Part shown: in pieces, positions 47,632-50,467 of the stretch | Position numbering within the stretch: the first letter of the stretch is position 1 | How the letters are laid out: each line of letters begins with the position of its first letter | Assembly (NCBI GenBank): GCA_017433975.1 | Contig: JAFRGD010000030.1 | Location: forward strand, 1 to 50,467 | Length of the DNA: 50,467 nt | Reading direction: 5' to 3' | Source of the DNA: Mogibacterium sp. | GTDB lineage: Bacteria > Bacillota > Clostridia > Peptostreptococcales > Anaerovoracaceae | The notes under the pieces: generated by a model | What the model saw: the letters and a program-made list of their open reading frames with translations, nothing else | Databases searched by the model: none | Told to the model about the DNA's origin: nothing | Program-made: the position numbers and the translations under genes

Positions 47632-49848
47632 TTGAAAAAAACGGGCAGAATCACAAAGGTCATTTTCAATAATCCGGCCAACGGGTACACCGTGGCCATC
47701 TTCAAAACAGACGATGGGTCGATCACGCTCACCGGCTGTTTTCATAGTATCAGCGCTGAGGCCACGTACGAGGTCGAGGGCGACTTTGTCGTGCACAAGA
47801 CGTATGGGGAGCAGTTCAGCGTGCGGTCCTACCGGGAGGTCCTGCCGGACGATTCGGAGGGCATCCGCGCGTACCTCGCGTCCGGCGCGATCAAGGGCGT
47901 CGGCCCAAAGACGGCCGACCTCATCGTGGACGCCTTCGGCGACCAGGCGCTCGAGATCATCGAGAAGGAACCCGTCCGCCTGCTGACGATCAAGGGCATC
48001 GGGGTCAAGTCGATGGCGCAGATCGTCGAGTCCTTCGCGGCGACGCGGGACTTCCGCAAGGTGTCGATGGAGCTGATGGACTACGGAATCGAATTCAACC
48101 ACGCGGTCAAGATCTTTAAACTGTACGGGTCCGAAGCGGTCAACGTCATCAAGGAGAACCCGTATCAGCTGATCGAGGACATCTACGGGATCAATTTCCG
48201 CAAGGCGGACGAGATCGCGGTCCGGGTCGGCTTCGCGCCGGACAGCGAGTTCCGGATCCGCAGCGGGATCAAATACGTGCTCGCGAGCCAGATCGAGGCG
48301 GGCAGCACGTTCATGTTAAAAAGCGTGCTCGTCGACCGCACGGTCCAGCTGCTGGACGTGACCGGCGAGCAGGTGTCGGACAACATCACGGGGCTCGTCT
48401 TCGCGGGCGAGCTGCAGCTCGACATCGTTGACGATGTGAGCGTCGTGTATTTATACGGGTATTACCTCGCGGAGCAGAGGGTCGCGTTCAACCTGGCGCG
48501 CATTCAGGAGAACCGTACGGACCCGCTGCCGGCGGACGTCGGGAACCTCATCCGGGACGCGGAGAGCAGCATGCGGATCGACCTGTCGGACGAGCAGCGC
48601 CGGGCCATCCGGACGGCGCTGCTATCGAACGTCTGCATCATCACCGGAGGACCGGGCACCGGCAAGACCACGATCATCAACGCGATCGTCCGGGCGTTCA
48701 CGCGGCTCGGGATGGACGTCGCGCTCGCGGCGCCGACCGGCCGGGCGGCAAAACGGATGGCCGAGGCGTCGGGATACCCCGCGCAGACGGTTCACCGGCT
48801 GCTCGAATACGTCTTTTCCGAGGACCGGGACGTCATGGACTTCGGGCGGAACGAGGAGAACCCGCTCGAAGCGGACGCCGTCATCGTCGACGAGGCGAGC
48901 ATGGTCGACATCATGCTGATGGACGGCCTCCTCAAGGCGCTCAAGTCCGACACCCGGCTGATCCTGGTCGGTGACGCGGACCAGTTACCGTCGGTCGGAG
49001 CGGGCAACGTGCTCCGCGACATGATCCGGAGCGAATACATCCAGACGGTCCGCCTCCGCGATATCTTCCGTCAGGCGGAGGAGAGCCGCATCATCGTCAA
49101 CGCGCACATGATCAACAGCGGCGAATACCCGGAGAACGGGACGCGGGACGACGACTTCTTTTTCTTGCACCGGGACACCGAGGAGGAGATGCTCGAGACC
49201 GTCAAGGAGCTCGCGGGCGGGCGCCTCGCGGCGTATTACGGCTTTCTTCAGTCAGATCAAGACGTGCAGGTGCTCACGCCGACGCGGCGCGGGATGCTCG
49301 GGACGGGCAACCTCAACGCGGTGCTGCAGGCCGTGCTCAACCCGCCGTCCGAGGACAAGGCGGAGCGCAAATACGGCGGCCGGACCTACCGCGAAGGCGA
49401 CAAGGTCATGCAGATTAAGAACAATTACCAGGCCACGTGGATCGACGCGTCGCAGACCAGCGGGACCGGGATCTTCAACGGCGACATGGGCGTCATCCGA
49501 GAGATCGACAACGACGACGACCGGATCGTCGTCTGGTTTGACGACAAGCGCGTGGTGTACGGGGCGACGGACCTCGAGGAACTCGAACTCGCTTACGCGG
49601 TGACCGTGCACAAGAGCCAGGGGTGCGAGTTCCCGGCGGTGATCATGCCGGTCAGTTCGTTTCCGCCGATGCTGATGACGCGCAACCTCCTCTACACGGG
49701 CGTGACCCGCGGCAAGCAGCTTGTTGTGCTGGTGGGCCGGGAGAACCGGATGCGCCAGATGATCGACAACAACCGGATCGACGAGCGGAACACGGGCCTC
49801 GCGGCGCGGCTCCGCGCATACGACCTGGGAACGGTAAACAGGCTATAA
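47632..49848 (+). CDS. recD2: RecD2-type ATP-dependent DNA helicase
   Basis: 738 residues from a TTG start, with GGGAGG five bases upstream. Residues 1-75: OB-like N-terminal domain. Residues 85-200: tandem helix-hairpin-helix region (SGAIKGVGPKTADLIVDAFG, IKGIGVKSMAQIV). From about 310: SF1 helicase core with Walker A GGPGTGKTTIINAIV, motif II VIVDEASMVDIMLM, motif III LVGDADQLPSVGAGNVL and, near the C-terminus, the RecD signature YAVTVHKSQGCEFPAVI and NLLYTGVTRGKQLVVLVG. It is a 5'-3' helicase acting without RecBC in repair and replication-fork maintenance. Full length for the family. Confidence 0.97.
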   Translation: MKKTGRITKVIFNNPANGYTVAIFKTDDGSITLTGCFHSISAEATYEVEGDFVVHKTYGEQFSVRSYREVLPDDSEGIRAYLASGAIKGVGPKTADLIVDAFGDQALEIIEKEPVRLLTIKGIGVKSMAQIVESFAATRDFRKVSMELMDYGIEFNHAVKIFKLYGSEAVNVIKENPYQLIEDIYGINFRKADEIAVRVGFAPDSEFRIRSGIKYVLASQIEAGSTFMLKSVLVDRTVQLLDVTGEQVSDNITGLVFAGELQLDIVDDVSVVYLYGYYLAEQRVAFNLARIQENRTDPLPADVGNLIRDAESSMRIDLSDEQRRAIRTALLSNVCIITGGPGTGKTTIINAIVRAFTRLGMDVALAAPTGRAAKRMAEASGYPAQTVHRLLEYVFSEDRDVMDFGRNEENPLEADAVIVDEASMVDIMLMDGLLKALKSDTRLILVGDADQLPSVGAGNVLRDMIRSEYIQTVRLRDIFRQAEESRIIVNAHMINSGEYPENGTRDDDFFFLHRDTEEEMLETVKELAGGRLAAYYGFLQSDQDVQVLTPTRRGMLGTGNLNAVLQAVLNPPSEDKAERKYGGRTYREGDKVMQIKNNYQATWIDASQTSGTGIFNGDMGVIREIDNDDDRIVVWFDDKRVVYGATDLEELELAYAVTVHKSQGCEFPAVIMPVSSFPPMLMTRNLLYTGVTRGKQLVVLVGRENRMRQMIDNNRIDERNTGLAARLRAYDLGTVNRL

Positions 49849-49854
49849 TTCGAC

Positions 49855-49870
49855 GCCCAAACGGGCTTTT
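49855..49870 (+). terminator. Possible weak terminator after recD2
   Basis: GCCC-AAAC-GGGC followed by TTTT. A four-base stem only, so readthrough into comF is likely. Confidence 0.3.
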
Positions 49871-49879
49871 CACCGATAA

Positions 49880-50467
49880 ATGAGCGATTGGAACGACCAC
49901 GGCGGGACGTCCGGCATGTCCCGCACTTTTTTCAATAGAATCCTCGAACTGGTCTATCCGGACGGGCTCTACTGCATCTGTTGCGGCAAGATCATCGACA
50001 GCAGCCGCCCGTACCGCCTGTGCAACGAATGCATGGACGAGATCAACTGGGCGGCGGGGCGGACCTGCGTCCGGTGCGGCAAGCCGCTTTCGGACCTCAA
50101 TCCGTCGGATACTTGTTATAACTGCCGCGAGCAGGATCACGTCTTCCGGCGCGGGTATGCGTGCGCGGGCTACGGCAGCTGCGAGCGCGCGATGATCTTC
50201 GCGCTCAAATACGGGGAGCGCACGGACATCGCGCCGACGATGGGGGAGGTCCTGCACGACCGGATGGTGTTGCTGCATCACACCGGCTCGGCGGACCTTT
50301 CGCAGTATGACATGGTGATTCCGGTTCCGATGTACGAACCGAAGCGCCGGCGCCGCGGCTTCAACCAGGCCGAGCTGATCGCGCGCGAATTCTGCCGGCG
50401 GAGCGGCCTGCCGCTCGCGCCGCGGGCGGTCGCGCGCGTCCGGGACACGCACGCGATGAAGGGCGTC
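49880..50467 (+). CDS. comF: ComF family protein (cut by the window edge)
   Basis: 196 codons from ATG 49880; the window end truncates the gene. A second ATG at 49916 (MSRTFFNRILELVYP) gives the usual family N-terminus and may be the real start; neither has a strong ribosome site. A zinc-finger-like N-terminal part holds CICCGK, CNECMDE, CVRCGK and CYNCRE. A phosphoribosyltransferase-like domain follows, with AMIFALKYGERTDIA, VIPVPMYEPKRRRRGFNQAE and the beginning of the PRPP loop. ComF proteins act in DNA uptake or in purine/biotin side reactions, depending on the species. It is likely co-transcribed with recD2. Confidence 0.92.
   Translation, partial: MSDWNDHGGTSGMSRTFFNRILELVYPDGLYCICCGKIIDSSRPYRLCNECMDEINWAAGRTCVRCGKPLSDLNPSDTCYNCREQDHVFRRGYACAGYGSCERAMIFALKYGERTDIAPTMGEVLHDRMVLLHHTGSADLSQYDMVIPVPMYEPKRRRRGFNQAELIAREFCRRSGLPLAPRAVARVRDTHAMKGV

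Overview
The window reads as chromosomal DNA of a GC-rich anaerobic member of the Bacillota (Clostridia). The evidence is the six-subunit Rnf complex in the clostridial order C-D-G-E-A-B with its NusG-II and Gx-transporter companions, a YerC/TrpR-like gene heading the his operon, an MsmX/UgpC-type sugar ABC ATPase, strong AGGAGG ribosome sites and clostridial housekeeping proteins. Proline and arginine codons are mostly CCG and CGG/CGC, except in a few probably highly expressed genes. I cannot name a genus. I see no tRNA, rRNA, CRISPR array, complete insertion sequence or phage gene.

Layout. 1-1.8 kb: a cut-off sugar ABC-transporter ATPase behind a LacI regulator, an odd CG-phased hexamer array upstream, and a decayed ketopantoate-reductase fragment. 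1.8-10.5 kb: a membrane glycerophosphodiesterase, a membrane-bound SpoIIE/PP2C phosphatase, an alpha/beta hydrolase, a SHOCT-domain membrane protein, an unrecognised Cys-rich protein, an iron alcohol dehydrogenase and TcdA. 10.5-16.7 kb: an accessory-looking redox cluster. It has three short-chain dehydrogenases, a 2-enoate reductase/old-yellow-enzyme-type flavoprotein, a TetR regulator and a small multi-span membrane protein. Three copies of one promoter module tie it together, and its codon bias resembles that of highly expressed genes. This is the best candidate for an undescribed system. 16.8-29.5 kb: a giant zinc-ribbon/Glu-Pro-Val-repeat/membrane-anchor protein split by one in-frame TAG, then a UPF0182 membrane protein, glutamine synthetase, seryl-tRNA synthetase and an Orn/Lys/Arg decarboxylase. 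29.5-36.1 kb: rnfCDGEAB (ferredoxin:NAD oxidoreductase), a structured AT-rich gap, then the convergent Gx transporter and NusG-II genes. 36.2-45.7 kb: a complete histidine operon, yerC-hisZG-hisD-hisC-hisB-hisH-hisA-hisF-hisIE-hisK, with a HisZ-HisG fusion and a HisB carrying a 222-residue acidic tail. 45.7-50.5 kb: NAD synthetase, a YhaM-type exoribonuclease, RecD2 and the start of comF.

Working together: Rnf supplies reduced ferredoxin or NADH and an ion gradient. The SDR/flavoprotein cluster looks like a reductive sink for an unidentified unsaturated carbonyl or hydroxyl compound. The his operon appears able to make histidine from PRPP by itself: HisK, HisIE and both HisH and HisF are present. 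All assignments come from reading motifs in the translated sequence; no database search was made.
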